DNA of 64,000 nt from Mucilaginibacter segetis (lineage in GTDB: Bacteria > Bacteroidota > Bacteroidia > Sphingobacteriales > Sphingobacteriaceae). Below are positions 44,362 through 53,257 of the stretch, in pieces (the stretch's first letter is position 1; every line of letters begins with the position of its first letter). A program made the translations under genes and the position numbers. The notes beneath the pieces are model-generated. The model had not been told where the DNA came from, ran no database searches, and worked only from the letters and a program-made list of their open reading frames with translations. The stretch covers positions 186,001-250,000 of the forward strand of contig NZ_JAEHFW010000001.1 in NCBI RefSeq assembly GCF_016522075.1, in the 5' to 3' direction.

Positions 44362-44801
44362 ATATACCTTTCTGATTATGATCGTCCTAATCTATAAATT
44401 TGTTTTTATCCATCAAGACGAATGTTATTACAATTATCAACAATATTGCCAACTTTTACAGTTTGTTGTAAACAGACATTTTTATGATACTTAATAGCTG
44501 AAACCACATATATGTTAGTTTTAGCAAAGCAATAAAAGCTTTATATTATGATAGCGTCTTGTTAAAATAGTTTAATTAAGTACGAATTATAGTATCTTAA
44601 TATAACAAGCAGGGCAAATAGTCATTACTTATGACAATACGGCATATGCAGCGGCCTGCTCTACTGTATCTATATATACGTGATAACAAACCAAACGATT
44701 TGCATTGTAATATACAAGTTATTGTATGAATTTTACATGAAAATTTATTAACCATCAATTCAAGCCCTATATTTGTCGCTCTTATTATAAACTAAGTAAA
44801 C
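44362..44801. other. divergent intergenic region between clpC and ettA
   Basis: 440 AT-rich bases with no gene. It carries the ettA promoter at its right end. I see no clear element for clpC and no riboswitch-like structure. Confidence 0.5.
44744..44775 (+). promoter_or_regulatory. putative ettA promoter
   Basis: TTTA at 44744-44747 and TATATTTG at 44768-44775 match Bacteroidota -33/-7 elements with 20 bases between. The -7 ends 26 bases before the ATG. Confidence 0.55.
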
Positions 44802-46484
44802 ATGGCTGACGAAAAGATCATATTTTCAATGGCGGGCGTAAGTAAAATTTACCCTCCGCAAAAGCAGGTGCTCAAAAATATTTACCTCTCTTTTTTTTAC
44901 GGGGCCAAGATCGGTGTTATCGGTTTAAATGGTTCGGGTAAGTCATCCCTGTTGAAAATTATTGCCGGGATAGATAAGACCAATATTGGCGAAGTTGTTT
45001 TCTCGCCGGGATATACCGTAGGTTACCTTAGCCAGGAACCGGAACTTGACCCTGAAAAAACCGTAAAGGAAATAGTGGAAGAAGGCGCGGCAGAAACTAT
45101 TGGCCTTTTAAAGGAATATGAGGAAATAAACGAAAAGTTCGGATTGGAAGAATATTACAGTGATGCCGATAAAATGGATAAGCTGATGGCCCGGCAAGGA
45201 GAACTGCAGGATAAGATTGATGCCGTGAATGCATGGGAAATTGATACCAAGCTGGAACGTGCCATGGATGCCCTGCGCTGCCCTGAACCCGAGACCAAAA
45301 TTTCGGTACTATCCGGAGGGGAGCGCCGCCGTGTGGCCTTGTGCCGCCTGCTTTTACAGGAACCGGATGTATTGCTGCTGGATGAGCCTACCAATCACCT
45401 GGATGCCGAATCGATTGACTGGCTGGAACAGCATTTAAAACAGTATAAAGGAACTGTTATAGCGGTAACTCACGACAGGTATTTCCTGGATAATGTTGCC
45501 GGCTGGATACTGGAACTTGACCGTGGCGAAGGTATCCCGTGGAAGGGAAATTACTCCTCATGGTTAGATCAAAAGGCTAAACGCCTTGCCCAGGAAGAAA
45601 AAACTGAAAGCAAACGCCAGAAAACGCTGGAGCGTGAGCTGGAATGGGTACGTATGGGCGCAAAAGGCAGGCATGCTAAATCAAAGGCACGTTTAAGTAA
45701 TTATGATAAGCTGGCATCCGAAGAAACACTGGAACGCGAAGCAAAGCTGGAATTGTTTATTCCGCCTGGCCCGCGTTTAGGAAATATTGTGATCGAAGCA
45801 AATGGGGTAACCAAATCGTACGGAGATAAGGTGTTATTCGAGGATCTGAACTTCTCGCTGCCACCTGCGGGTATTGTAGGCATCATAGGGCCGAACGGTG
45901 CGGGTAAAACCACCTTGTTCCGTTTAATTACCGGGCAGGAAAAAGCAGATGCCGGTACATTCCGTGTTGGAGAAACAGTGGCATTGGGTTATGTTGATCA
46001 GATGCACGACGATCTTGATCCCAATAAATCTGTTTGGGAAAATATAACCGACGGGCTGGATAATGTTATGGTAGGTAATCGTCCGCTTAACTCACGCGCG
46101 TATGTGTCTAAATTCAACTTTAACGGTGCCGATCAGCAAAAAAAAGTAGGTGTACTTTCGGGCGGGGAGCGTAACCGGGTGCATTTGGCCATTACGTTGA
46201 AAAAGGGATCGAACGTATTGCTGCTGGATGAGCCAACCAATGATATTGATGTAAACACGCTGCGCTCACTGGAAGAAGCCTTAGATGATTTTGGCGGCTG
46301 CGCGGTGATCATCAGTCACGACCGCTGGTTCCTGGATAGGGTATGTACACACATCCTCGCTTTTGAAGGTAACTCGCAGGTTTACTTTTTTGAAGGCAAC
46401 TACAGCGATTACGAAGAGAATTATAAAAAGCGTGTGGGCGATACCACACCAAAACGCATCAGGTATAAAAAACTAACTGTGTAA
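44802..46484 (+). CDS. ettA: energy-dependent translational throttle protein EttA (ABC-F)
   Basis: 560 residues, the EttA length. Two ABC cassettes: Walker A G-L-N-G-S-G-K-S and signature L-S-G-G-E-R-R-R-V-A-L, then G-P-N-G-A-G-K-T and L-S-G-G-E-R-N-R-V-H-L. Between them lie the arm insertion and a basic, coiled linker. There are no membrane segments, as expected for ABC-F. EttA binds the ribosomal E site and gates entry into elongation according to ATP/ADP. The gene stands alone, with a 17-base-pair terminator overlapping its stop. Confidence 0.95.
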   Translation: MADEKIIFSMAGVSKIYPPQKQVLKNIYLSFFYGAKIGVIGLNGSGKSSLLKIIAGIDKTNIGEVVFSPGYTVGYLSQEPELDPEKTVKEIVEEGAAETIGLLKEYEEINEKFGLEEYYSDADKMDKLMARQGELQDKIDAVNAWEIDTKLERAMDALRCPEPETKISVLSGGERRRVALCRLLLQEPDVLLLDEPTNHLDAESIDWLEQHLKQYKGTVIAVTHDRYFLDNVAGWILELDRGEGIPWKGNYSSWLDQKAKRLAQEEKTESKRQKTLERELEWVRMGAKGRHAKSKARLSNYDKLASEETLEREAKLELFIPPGPRLGNIVIEANGVTKSYGDKVLFEDLNFSLPPAGIVGIIGPNGAGKTTLFRLITGQEKADAGTFRVGETVALGYVDQMHDDLDPNKSVWENITDGLDNVMVGNRPLNSRAYVSKFNFNGADQQKKVGVLSGGERNRVHLAITLKKGSNVLLLDEPTNDIDVNTLRSLEEALDDFGGCAVIISHDRWFLDRVCTHILAFEGNSQVYFFEGNYSDYEENYKKRVGDTTPKRIRYKKLTV

Positions 46485-46521
46485 AATAAGATCCCCGGCG
46501 TATAGCCGGGGATCTTATTTT
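46483..46521. terminator. bidirectional terminator, perfect 17-base stem
   Basis: Arms 46483-46499 and 46505-46521 pair perfectly (core GATCCCCGGC) around GTATA. The stem begins inside the ettA stop codon and also ends the convergent DUF4349 gene. Confidence 0.92.
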
Positions 46522-46522
46522 A

Positions 46523-47383
46523 TCAGGCCAAATTATTTTTATATTTAATTTTATAGGTTTTGTATAAAAGCCATATCCCGACACCTGCCAAAATAACCAC
46601 CCATAAATTAATCAGTGTTAAAATAATTTCTGTAAAAATTACCCAGCCATTGCTTATAGCCGTAGTTAAGCGCTGAAAAAACGGTAAGTGATATGCTGAT
46701 GGATCGTCGTTGGCTATCCGCTCCTTTACAATGGTATTGCTTTGAAAAAAATCAAGGCTGATAATGCTGTATTTAACAGCATAGTTTATTTTTTGATTGT
46801 TTATTTGTTCATCTACCATATCGTCCTTTAGCCATAACACCCCTGCCGGGTCTTTAATAGTTATTTTTCCGCTTTTTTGTTGAGCAACCAATTCCTTGCG
46901 GTTGTCAAATTTTAGTCTTGCCGAAAGATAATCCAACGTCTTATCTTCAATATCCATCGTTCTGCTGGCTACATACATGCCCATGTGGCTGATTTTGTTC
47001 ATAAAATCTTCCATTTTTTGAGAGGGTATTTTTATGGTCATATTGGCGGTGGTGTTAAATGCGTATATACGCATAACCGAATCTTCACTTAACTTTATAT
47101 CATGGGTGTTTAATATATCATTATTCATTTGGTGATGCATCACCATGCCGTTGTAGGCTGCTGTAAGAGCAGCAATGGAATCTCCTGTTTGCTGTACATT
47201 ATTAACTTTAATATGAATATCTGCTGTTTTAACTAATTTTTCTGTAACATCTGCGATGCTGTCGGCAGTAATAGATGTTTTATTAAAACTATCACTGTTG
47301 TTTACTACTTCGTAACCATTTTTTCCTTTGCAGGCCGCAAGTACAACTATGCACGCCATCACAATAAAAGTTTTTGTTTTCAT
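46523..47383 (-). CDS. DUF4349 lipoprotein with C-terminal membrane segment
   Basis: 286 residues. A lipoprotein signal (hydrophobic core, lipobox V-L-A-A-C, then K-G-K) is followed by a DUF4349-type region: L-V-K-T-A-D-I-H-I-K-V, I-A-A-L-T-A-A-Y-N-G, M-T-I-K-I-P-S-Q-K-M-E-D-F-M and R-T-M-D-I-E-D-K-T-L-D-Y-L-S-A-R-L. A membrane helix lies near 247-272 and the basic end K-T-Y-K-I-K-Y-K-N-N-L-A is cytoplasmic. DUF4349 occurs in many bacteria without a known role. The double anchor (lipid and helix) is typical. Confidence 0.85.
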   Translation of the reverse strand: MKTKTFIVMACIVVLAACKGKNGYEVVNNSDSFNKTSITADSIADVTEKLVKTADIHIKVNNVQQTGDSIAALTAAYNGMVMHHQMNNDILNTHDIKLSEDSVMRIYAFNTTANMTIKIPSQKMEDFMNKISHMGMYVASRTMDIEDKTLDYLSARLKFDNRKELVAQQKSGKITIKDPAGVLWLKDDMVDEQINNQKINYAVKYSIISLDFFQSNTIVKERIANDDPSAYHLPFFQRLTTAISNGWVIFTEIILTLINLWVVILAGVGIWLLYKTYKIKYKNNLA

Positions 47384-47486
47384 GATTTAAATTGGTTTAC
47401 TATTTATACCGTGTATCTATAAATAGTAACCTTCATTCGACTTTGATAATCAAAATGTTACAAACGGACAATTATGGGAGGTAGTA

Positions 47487-47942
47487 CTACTCCGGGCAAT
47501 TGTTAGTTCGGCGGGTATCTACTATGTAAATTATCTTCCAGCCTTCAGTAGTCTTCATCAGTTGAAAAAAGTCTACGCCGCAATGGCTGAATTTGTTATC
47601 CAGGTAAAACTTATAGGGTGTCCAAACACTGGCCAGGGGTCCGTCTATCTTAATACTGCCCCAGGTAATGCGTTCGTCCCAAACATCTTTGTGCGGTGTG
47701 CCTACCGCATTTATGAAACTATCGGGCTTCTCGTTCTCTAAAAAAGTAGAGCCATCTTTTTTGGTGCCAACGCTCTGAAATACCAATCCGTCTGCAAATG
47801 CCGATTTAAGCAATGTGCTGTCACCCTTACGCATGGCATCAAACATGGTATTAATGGTTTGCTTAATGGCGTCGGTATCTGTTTGGCAGAAAGCCGGGAA
47901 GGTTAACGCGATAAGAAGGATGGAGAGTAAGGTCTTTCTCAT
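47487..47942 (-). CDS. secreted NTF2-like (SnoaL/DUF4440-type) protein
   Basis: 151 residues. Signal peptide M-R-K-T-L-L-S-I-L-L-I-A-L-T-F-P-A-F-C. The mature part is an NTF2-like fold: helix I-K-Q-T-I-N-T-M-F-D-A-M-R-K-G-D-S-T-L-L, then F-A-D-G-L-V-F-Q-S, W-G-S-I-K-I-D-G-P-L-A-S-V-W-T-P-Y-K-F-Y and the closing strand G-W-K-I-I-Y-I-V-D-T. The cavity of this fold binds small ligands in enzymes and non-enzymes, and function cannot be named. It follows the DUF4349 gene on the same strand with a 103-base gap. Confidence 0.7.
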   Translation of the reverse strand: MRKTLLSILLIALTFPAFCQTDTDAIKQTINTMFDAMRKGDSTLLKSAFADGLVFQSVGTKKDGSTFLENEKPDSFINAVGTPHKDVWDERITWGSIKIDGPLASVWTPYKFYLDNKFSHCGVDFFQLMKTTEGWKIIYIVDTRRTNNCPE

Positions 47943-48020
47943 TGTTTAAAAGGCTTGATTTGATGCAATTTAAATAAAAACACCAGTCAATAAAACTGGT
48001 CTAATGAAAACTTTATAACA

Positions 48021-48046
48021 AAAAAACCCCGCATTTATGCGGGGCT
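48021..48046 (-). terminator. terminator after dnaA
   Basis: Perfect CCCCGCAT/ATGCGGGG stem (48027-48034 and 48037-48044) with a T run on the minus strand (48026-48021). It is 20 bases past the dnaA stop. Confidence 0.9.
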
Positions 48047-48065
48047 TCAATATAGTTTAAGTCGG

Positions 48066-49490
48066 TTAGGACATTTTTAGCTTCTTTTGGATATCGGCAA
48101 CATAGCCTTTGAATTTTTTGTCGGTATCAATCAAATCTTCAACGGTTTGGCAGGCGTAAATAACGGTGGAATGATCGCGCCCCCCGAAAAAGTGCCCTAT
48201 TGATTTTAAGGAACTTTTGGTGTGTGCCTTGGCCAGATACATGGATATTTGGCGGGCCTGTACTATCTCGCGTTTGCGGGTAGGCGATTTTACCATTTCA
48301 ATAGGTACCTCAAAGTATTCGCAAACCAGGCTTTGGATGTATTCCATTGAAATTTCTTTGGCTGAATTTTTTACAAAATTCTTCAGCATTTGCTTAGCCA
48401 GGTTCAGGTCTATCTCTTTACGGTTAAGAGTTGACTGCGCTAGCAGGGATACCATCGCGCCTTCCAGCTCACGTACGTTATTATCAATGTTATGGGCAAC
48501 GTATTCTACCACATCGTTTGATAGCTCGATACCATCCTGATAGATCTTGTTTTTAAGGATAGCCATTCGCGTTTCCAGGTCAGGTATCTGCAGATCGGCA
48601 GATAATCCCCATTTAAAACGTGATAACAAACGCTCTTCTAATCCTGCCAGATCCTTTGGTGCTTTATCCGAAGTGATGATAAGCTGTTTACCCGACTGAT
48701 GCAGGTGATTAAAGATATGGAAGAAGAAATCCTGTGTTTTTTCTTTACCGGCAAAATTGTGCACATCATCCATTATCAGCACATCAATAGCCTGATAAAA
48801 ATTCACAAAATCGTTAATATTATTATGCTTTAAGGCATCAACAAATTGTTGGGTGAATTTTTCGCAGGATACATACAGCACCAGTTTATCGGGCAGTGTG
48901 CGTTTAATTTCGTTGCCGATGGCTTGTGCCAGGTGGGTTTTACCTAAACCAACGCCACCATATATCATTAAAGGATTGAATGAAGTACCACCCGGTTTGG
49001 CAGCAACAGCATAACCTGCCGAACGGGCCAAACGATTACAATCGCCTTCAACAAAGCTTTCGAAGGTGTAATTGCGGTTAAGCTGCGGATCAACATTCAG
49101 TTTCTTCAATCCCGGTATAACAAAAGGGTTTTTTATGTCCTTATTTATAGAGATAGGCACAGGCATTGACTGGTGCTTTGATTCTGCACCATTCCCGTTA
49201 GAGGGCATGTTGGTAGTATACGGCTTGCTCGAGGATTGTTCCACTACAATGTTATATTCCAACCGGCCTTCGTCGCCTAATTGTTTCTTTATGGTTTTAC
49301 GTAGCAGGCCTACATAATGTTCTTCCAGCCACTCGTAAAAAAATAAGCTTGGTACTTGTATCGTCAAAACACTACCCTCCATCCTCAATGCTTTTATCGG
49401 CTCAAACCAGGTTTTAAAACTTTGGGCCGGTATGTTATCTTTTATGATCTGAAGGCAATTATTCCAAACGTTAGTACAAGTTTTTTCCAT
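48066..49490 (-). CDS. dnaA: chromosomal replication initiator DnaA
   Basis: 474 residues. Domain I (about 1-85) and a short linker precede the AAA+ domain with Walker A G-G-V-G-L-G-K-T-H-L and Walker B D-V-L-I-M-D-D-V-H. The C-terminal DNA-binding domain IV has the signature F-G-G-R-D-H-S-T-V that reads DnaA boxes. It is transcribed alone; dnaN does not follow, unlike the dnaA-dnaN order of many bacteria. The upstream 318-base spacer contains an 8-base inverted repeat but no classical TTATCCACA boxes. Confidence 0.97.
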   Translation of the reverse strand: MEKTCTNVWNNCLQIIKDNIPAQSFKTWFEPIKALRMEGSVLTIQVPSLFFYEWLEEHYVGLLRKTIKKQLGDEGRLEYNIVVEQSSSKPYTTNMPSNGNGAESKHQSMPVPISINKDIKNPFVIPGLKKLNVDPQLNRNYTFESFVEGDCNRLARSAGYAVAAKPGGTSFNPLMIYGGVGLGKTHLAQAIGNEIKRTLPDKLVLYVSCEKFTQQFVDALKHNNINDFVNFYQAIDVLIMDDVHNFAGKEKTQDFFFHIFNHLHQSGKQLIITSDKAPKDLAGLEERLLSRFKWGLSADLQIPDLETRMAILKNKIYQDGIELSNDVVEYVAHNIDNNVRELEGAMVSLLAQSTLNRKEIDLNLAKQMLKNFVKNSAKEISMEYIQSLVCEYFEVPIEMVKSPTRKREIVQARQISMYLAKAHTKSSLKSIGHFFGGRDHSTVIYACQTVEDLIDTDKKFKGYVADIQKKLKMS

Positions 49491-49808
49491 ATAAGTATAA
49501 GTAATATATTGATTTTCAGCCCTCGCGTAAGCAATAATTTAAGCCGAAACGGAACATCGAATATTCTAAAAAAAAGCGGATAAAAAAATAATATTTCAAC
49601 TTTTTCGGTAAATATTTTTATAAAAATTTAACCTCAATTTTGCTTTAAATTGATGCGAAAAAGTTATATTTCGCATGAGAAACCGCATTTTCTTCATTTA
49701 AAGCGTACTACGGCATTTTTAAAAGTTTAAACAACAGTTGCACTATTTTTATCAATTGCGGATATTAAAAAATATGCACTAAATCATTGCATTTTTGATA
49801 ATAACGCT
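49491..49808. other. AT-rich spacer upstream of dnaA
   Basis: 318 bases between dnaA and the methylmalonyl-CoA mutase gene. Strongly AT-rich, particularly at about 49560-49640. It contains an inverted repeat at 49653-49676 but no TTATNCACA boxes that I can find, so an origin is not supported. It probably holds the dnaA promoter. Confidence 0.5.
49653..49676. repeat. 8-base inverted repeat upstream of dnaA
   Basis: ATGCGAAA (49653-49660) and TTTCGCAT (49669-49676) are perfect complements around 8 bases. It is about 165 bases upstream of the dnaA start and could be a regulatory site. Confidence 0.45.
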
Positions 49809-51356
49809 TTAATATTCCCCGAAAACTTCCCGCAACACATCCGCTATTTCGCCCAGGGTAGCGTAACATTCAACCGCTGTTAAAATGTATGGCATCAGGT
49901 TATCATTTCCACGGGCGGCGTTTTCCAGGTTTTCAAGAGCCAGGCTAACCGCCGTGTTATTTCTTTCGTCTCTTAAACGGGAAAGCTTGTCAATTTGTTT
50001 CTGCCGAATGGCATCATTAACACGAAAAACATTTGGATTTGTTTCTTCATGCTGGGTAAAGCGGTTAACGCCAACTAATATCCGTTCGCCACTTTCTATC
50101 TCGTTTTGGTATTGATATGCCGATGCAGCGATCTCCTGTTGCATGTAGTCCTGCTCTATAGCGGTCACCGATCCGCCCATGGCATCAATCTTATCTATAT
50201 ATAACTGTGCCGCTTTTTCCAGCTCATTGGTAAGAGCCTCTACAAAATAGGAACCCGCCAATGGGTCTACTGTATCGGCCGCGCCGCTTTCAAAGGCTAT
50301 TATCTGTTGGGTACGTAAAGCAATTTTAGCCGCCGCCTCCGTTGGTAATGATAACGCTTCATCGTAACCATTGGTGTGTAACGATTGCGTACCACCCAAA
50401 ACCGCCGCCAAGGCCTGATTACTTACCCTCACAATATTGTTCATGGGCTGTTGCGCGGTTAGGGTAGAACCACCTGTTTGTGTGTGGAAGCGTAGTTTTT
50501 GTGCACCCGCTTCGGTTGCGCCCAAACTTTTGGTAATGTGTGCCCACATGCGCCTTGCCGCCCTAAACTTAGCTATCTCCTCGAAAAAGTTATTGTGGCA
50601 ATTAAAGAAGAAAGAGAGTCGTTTGGCGAAAACGTTGATGTGAAGGCCTTTAGCTAATGCTGCCTGCAAATAGGTTTTGCCGTTAGCCAGCGTAAAGGCG
50701 AGTTCCTGCACGGCGGTCGACCCTGCTTCGCGAATATGATAGCCGGATATTGATATGGTATTCCATTTCGGCACCTCCTTGCTGCAATATTCAAATATAT
50801 CTGTTATCAGCCGCATGGAAGGTTTGGGCGGGTATATATAGGTACCCCTTGCGGCATACTCCTTTAATATATCGTTTTGTATGGTGCCCGATATCTGCCT
50901 GATGTCCGCACCCTGTTTTTTTGCCAGGGCTATATACATAGCTAACAAGGTGGCGGCGGTGGCGTTAATAGTCATGGAGGTGGTAATATCCTGTAATTGT
51001 ATCCCGTCAAAAAGTACCTCCATATCCTTTAAAGAATCAATAGCTACACCCACTTTGCCAACTTCGCCTTCGGCCAGGTCATGGTCGGAGTCGTATCCTA
51101 TTTGCGTGGGCAGGTCAAAAGCAACCGATAAACCTGTTGTACCTTGTTTTAAAAGATAGTGGTAACGCTGATTCGATTCCTCAGCGGTAGAGAAACCGGC
51201 ATATTGCCGCATGGTCCAGGGTTTGCCCCTGTACATGTTTTTTTGAATGCCTCGCGTAAAAGGGTATTCACCGGGTAGCTCATTCATACCCGAAGATTGC
51301 GTATAAACCTCTTTTATCTCGATGCCCGAACTTGTAGTTATCTTTTTTTCGCTCAT
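49809..51356 (-). CDS. methylmalonyl-CoA mutase catalytic subunit without the cobalamin domain
   Basis: 515 residues covering only the TIM-barrel catalytic domain. Residues that set substrate are present at constant offset from the Propionibacterium enzyme: Y52 in R-Q-Y-A-G-F (equivalent to Y89), R170 in K-E-Y-A-A-R-G (R207) and H207 in I-S-G-Y-H (H244). Tyr plus Arg fit methylmalonyl-CoA, since isobutyryl- and 2-hydroxyisobutyryl-mutases replace the Tyr and do not keep this pair. The C-terminal B12-binding domain is absent, so it must pair with a separate B12-binding subunit. The next upstream gene is a small membrane protein starting five bases away, not the B12 subunit. Confidence 0.88.
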   Translation of the reverse strand: MSEKKITTSSGIEIKEVYTQSSGMNELPGEYPFTRGIQKNMYRGKPWTMRQYAGFSTAEESNQRYHYLLKQGTTGLSVAFDLPTQIGYDSDHDLAEGEVGKVGVAIDSLKDMEVLFDGIQLQDITTSMTINATAATLLAMYIALAKKQGADIRQISGTIQNDILKEYAARGTYIYPPKPSMRLITDIFEYCSKEVPKWNTISISGYHIREAGSTAVQELAFTLANGKTYLQAALAKGLHINVFAKRLSFFFNCHNNFFEEIAKFRAARRMWAHITKSLGATEAGAQKLRFHTQTGGSTLTAQQPMNNIVRVSNQALAAVLGGTQSLHTNGYDEALSLPTEAAAKIALRTQQIIAFESGAADTVDPLAGSYFVEALTNELEKAAQLYIDKIDAMGGSVTAIEQDYMQQEIAASAYQYQNEIESGERILVGVNRFTQHEETNPNVFRVNDAIRQKQIDKLSRLRDERNNTAVSLALENLENAARGNDNLMPYILTAVECYATLGEIADVLREVFGEY

Positions 51357-51361
51357 AGCCC

Positions 51362-51892
51362 TTAAAATAATTCTTCCAGATCTTTTTTTATCGTAGCTGT
51401 TGCCATTTCATACGGATCATCTTCAAGCTTACTTAAATGGTTCAGGATAACCTTCCCCAGATCCAGTCCGTTAGCATCTGCAGGTAAGGTATTCACAGCG
51501 CTGTTAACCACGGCAAGGGTGTCGTTTTTTATACGTTTAACGGTTACCCAGGCACGGTCGCTAACATAAATTTGCTGGGTTACATTGTGCTGAAATTCAG
51601 TACGAATCTCTGTAATTATTAAGCCATGCAGTTCGGCAGCACTTAATGTATTGCCATTAAGGCGCAATAATAAGTTAGACGGATTTACCCTTTCAATAAA
51701 TAGAACCAATCTTTCATAGGCCTGAAGGCGCAGAGGAAGGGTTTGGGTTGAAGTTGCTTTTTTTAACTCCAGCAATTGCAGGGTCTGATTCTTATCAAGG
51801 TAGGGTTTAGCTAAATAAAACGCGATGTACACAATGCCTATACCGGCAATGGTGATTTTTATTATATCGAAAAGATAGTTGTAAAGTATCAT
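51362..51892 (-). CDS. membrane-anchored protein of unknown function (DUF7935-like)
   Basis: 176 residues with one N-terminal membrane helix ([15 protein letters not shown]) followed by an ~150-residue soluble region. It contains [18 protein letters not shown] and [17 protein letters not shown], and an acidic end. I recall similar Bacteroidota proteins grouped as DUF7935, but this is memory, not a search. It starts upstream of, and likely shares a transcript with, the methylmalonyl-CoA mutase gene. The function is unknown. Confidence 0.6.
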   Translation of the reverse strand: MILYNYLFDIIKITIAGIGIVYIAFYLAKPYLDKNQTLQLLELKKATSTQTLPLRLQAYERLVLFIERVNPSNLLLRLNGNTLSAAELHGLIITEIRTEFQHNVTQQIYVSDRAWVTVKRIKNDTLAVVNSAVNTLPADANGLDLGKVILNHLSKLEDDPYEMATATIKKDLEELF

Positions 51893-51954
51893 AAATTTAA
51901 TGTTAGGCAGAGGTCATAAATAAACCGGAAACAACAAAACTCCACATTTTAGCT

Positions 51955-51962
51955 TATATTTG
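51955..51962 (+). promoter_or_regulatory. putative -7 element (TATATTTG) of the Fe-S carrier gene
   Basis: Exact TAnnTTTG match 20 bases before the ATG at 51983. No good -33 element is seen at the usual spacing. Confidence 0.45.
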
Positions 51963-51982
51963 TATAGTTAAATAAAAATAAG

Positions 51983-52336
51983 ATGAGTGCTATAGTTGAA
52001 ACTTCGGCTGCTCCTGTAACATTTACTCCGGGGGCCGTAAAAGAAATTTTTAAATTAAAAGACCAGCAGGAGATAGGTGACGATTTTGGTTTGCGTATTG
52101 GTGTTGAAGGTGGTGGATGTTCAGGCATGAGTTATGTTTTGGGTTTTGATCAAAAAAAAGACGGCGACCAGGAGTACATCATAGATGGAGTTAAGGTTTT
52201 TATGCATAAGGCTCATGGTTTATATCTTGCAGGTATGCAGATAGATTTTCAGGATGGCCTTAACGCACGCGGGTTTACTTTTAATAACCCTAACGCTGCC
52301 AGCACTTGCGGTTGTGGTACCTCTTTCTCAGTTTAA
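51983..52336 (+). CDS. A-type iron-sulfur carrier (IscA/ErpA/HesB family)
   Basis: 117 residues. The three ligand cysteines are present: C46 in G-G-G-C-S-G, and C109 and C111 in T-C-G-C-G at the C-terminus, where they hold an Fe or Fe-S cluster for delivery to apo-proteins. The N-terminal ten residues are an extension beyond the usual ~107. Which paralogue (IscA, SufA or ErpA) cannot be told from sequence by eye. It is transcribed alone, with a hairpin terminator at 52360-52385 overlapping the next gene's end. Confidence 0.92.
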   Translation: MSAIVETSAAPVTFTPGAVKEIFKLKDQQEIGDDFGLRIGVEGGGCSGMSYVLGFDQKKDGDQEYIIDGVKVFMHKAHGLYLAGMQIDFQDGLNARGFTFNNPNAASTCGCGTSFSV

Positions 52337-52359
52337 ATTAATTAAATAATTAATATCGA

Positions 52360-52385
52360 AAGGCTCCGTTCAGGGGCCTTTTTTA
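52360..52385 (+). terminator. terminator after the Fe-S carrier gene
   Basis: Stem AAGGCTCC (52360-52367) with GGGGCCTT (52373-52380, one G-T pair) followed by T's. Its T run overlaps the stop of the convergent TlpA-like gene (52383). Confidence 0.8.
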
Positions 52386-53114
52386 TTGTTTGTCCGCAAT
52401 ACATTCGTCAATTGTTTTTTTGATCCAGAACGGTGTATTCATAGCAAAGCCGGATGCATTAAAACGCACAATGCCGGTTTTATCTATTACCACATTAGTA
52501 GGATACAGGTGTAATCCGTATATGGCGGCGTACTCCCGTCCATTGGCAACCTGCCGGTAATTGTATGGAATATTTCTAATAAATTCTCTGATTTCTGAAC
52601 GGCTATCTAAGCCTACCGCTACAAAAACTACATTGGGATTATTAGCATATTCATCAACTAATTTGTTTAATTCAGGAATTTCGCGCCGGCACGGAGGGCA
52701 ATTTATGAACCAGAAATTGAGGACGATAACTTTACCCAGCATATCCTTTAGTTCAACTCTTTTACTATTCATATCGTAAGCACGAAACGATTCTATTTTT
52801 TCGCCATTGGTGAAAAAGCCGCTTTCGTTAGGTGGCGGCATTTTGGTCATTAACCTTTCTTTTTGTTCGGGTGTAAGTGTATAAAGAATATAAGTTGTAC
52901 TATCGGCCGGATTTTCACGCTTTAGTGAATATTTCCCTGTAGCAACCAAGCTTTGCCAGTCTTTATAACTCAGCCTCGCTCCGCTTGTATCCTTCACAAT
53001 GGTTTGTTCATTTAAAACAAAACGACGCGTTATCTGGCCGCTCACTCTTTTAATCTGAGCGTAACTACAGGTACAATAAACCAGGATAAATAAGCCCAGC
53101 AAATATTTTTTCAT
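52383..53114 (-). CDS. TlpA-like thiol-disulfide oxidoreductase
   Basis: 243 residues. Signal peptide M-K-K-Y-L-L-G-L-F-I-L-V-Y-C-T-C-S-Y-A. Residues ~20-95 are a short extra domain. The thioredoxin fold follows with the active site C139-P-P-C142 in N-F-W-F-I-N-C-P-P-C-R-R-E-I-P-E-L-N and the cis-Pro region Y-P-T-N-V-V-I-D. C-P-P-C and R-R-E-I are the TlpA/ResA hallmarks; such proteins reduce disulfides in periplasmic substrates or cytochrome maturation. No cytochrome gene is adjacent. It ends at the terminator of the Fe-S carrier gene. Confidence 0.88.
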   Translation of the reverse strand: MKKYLLGLFILVYCTCSYAQIKRVSGQITRRFVLNEQTIVKDTSGARLSYKDWQSLVATGKYSLKRENPADSTTYILYTLTPEQKERLMTKMPPPNESGFFTNGEKIESFRAYDMNSKRVELKDMLGKVIVLNFWFINCPPCRREIPELNKLVDEYANNPNVVFVAVGLDSRSEIREFIRNIPYNYRQVANGREYAAIYGLHLYPTNVVIDKTGIVRFNASGFAMNTPFWIKKTIDECIADKQ

Positions 53115-53257
53115 GGAGGTGAATTGATAACGTTATTAAAAATGAAGATAGCAGTTATGCGGTATTTTTGCAATAAGCTTTAAAATTTATAATCCACAAT
53201 ATGTAACAAACTATCATATAGTATAGTCATAGTAACAAGTTTTTTTATATTTATAGC

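Noticed and set aside
49491..49808. Replication origin upstream of dnaA
   Set aside because: No TTATCCACA-like boxes were found, and a skew analysis of the whole chromosome would be needed; only AT-richness and one dyad support it.
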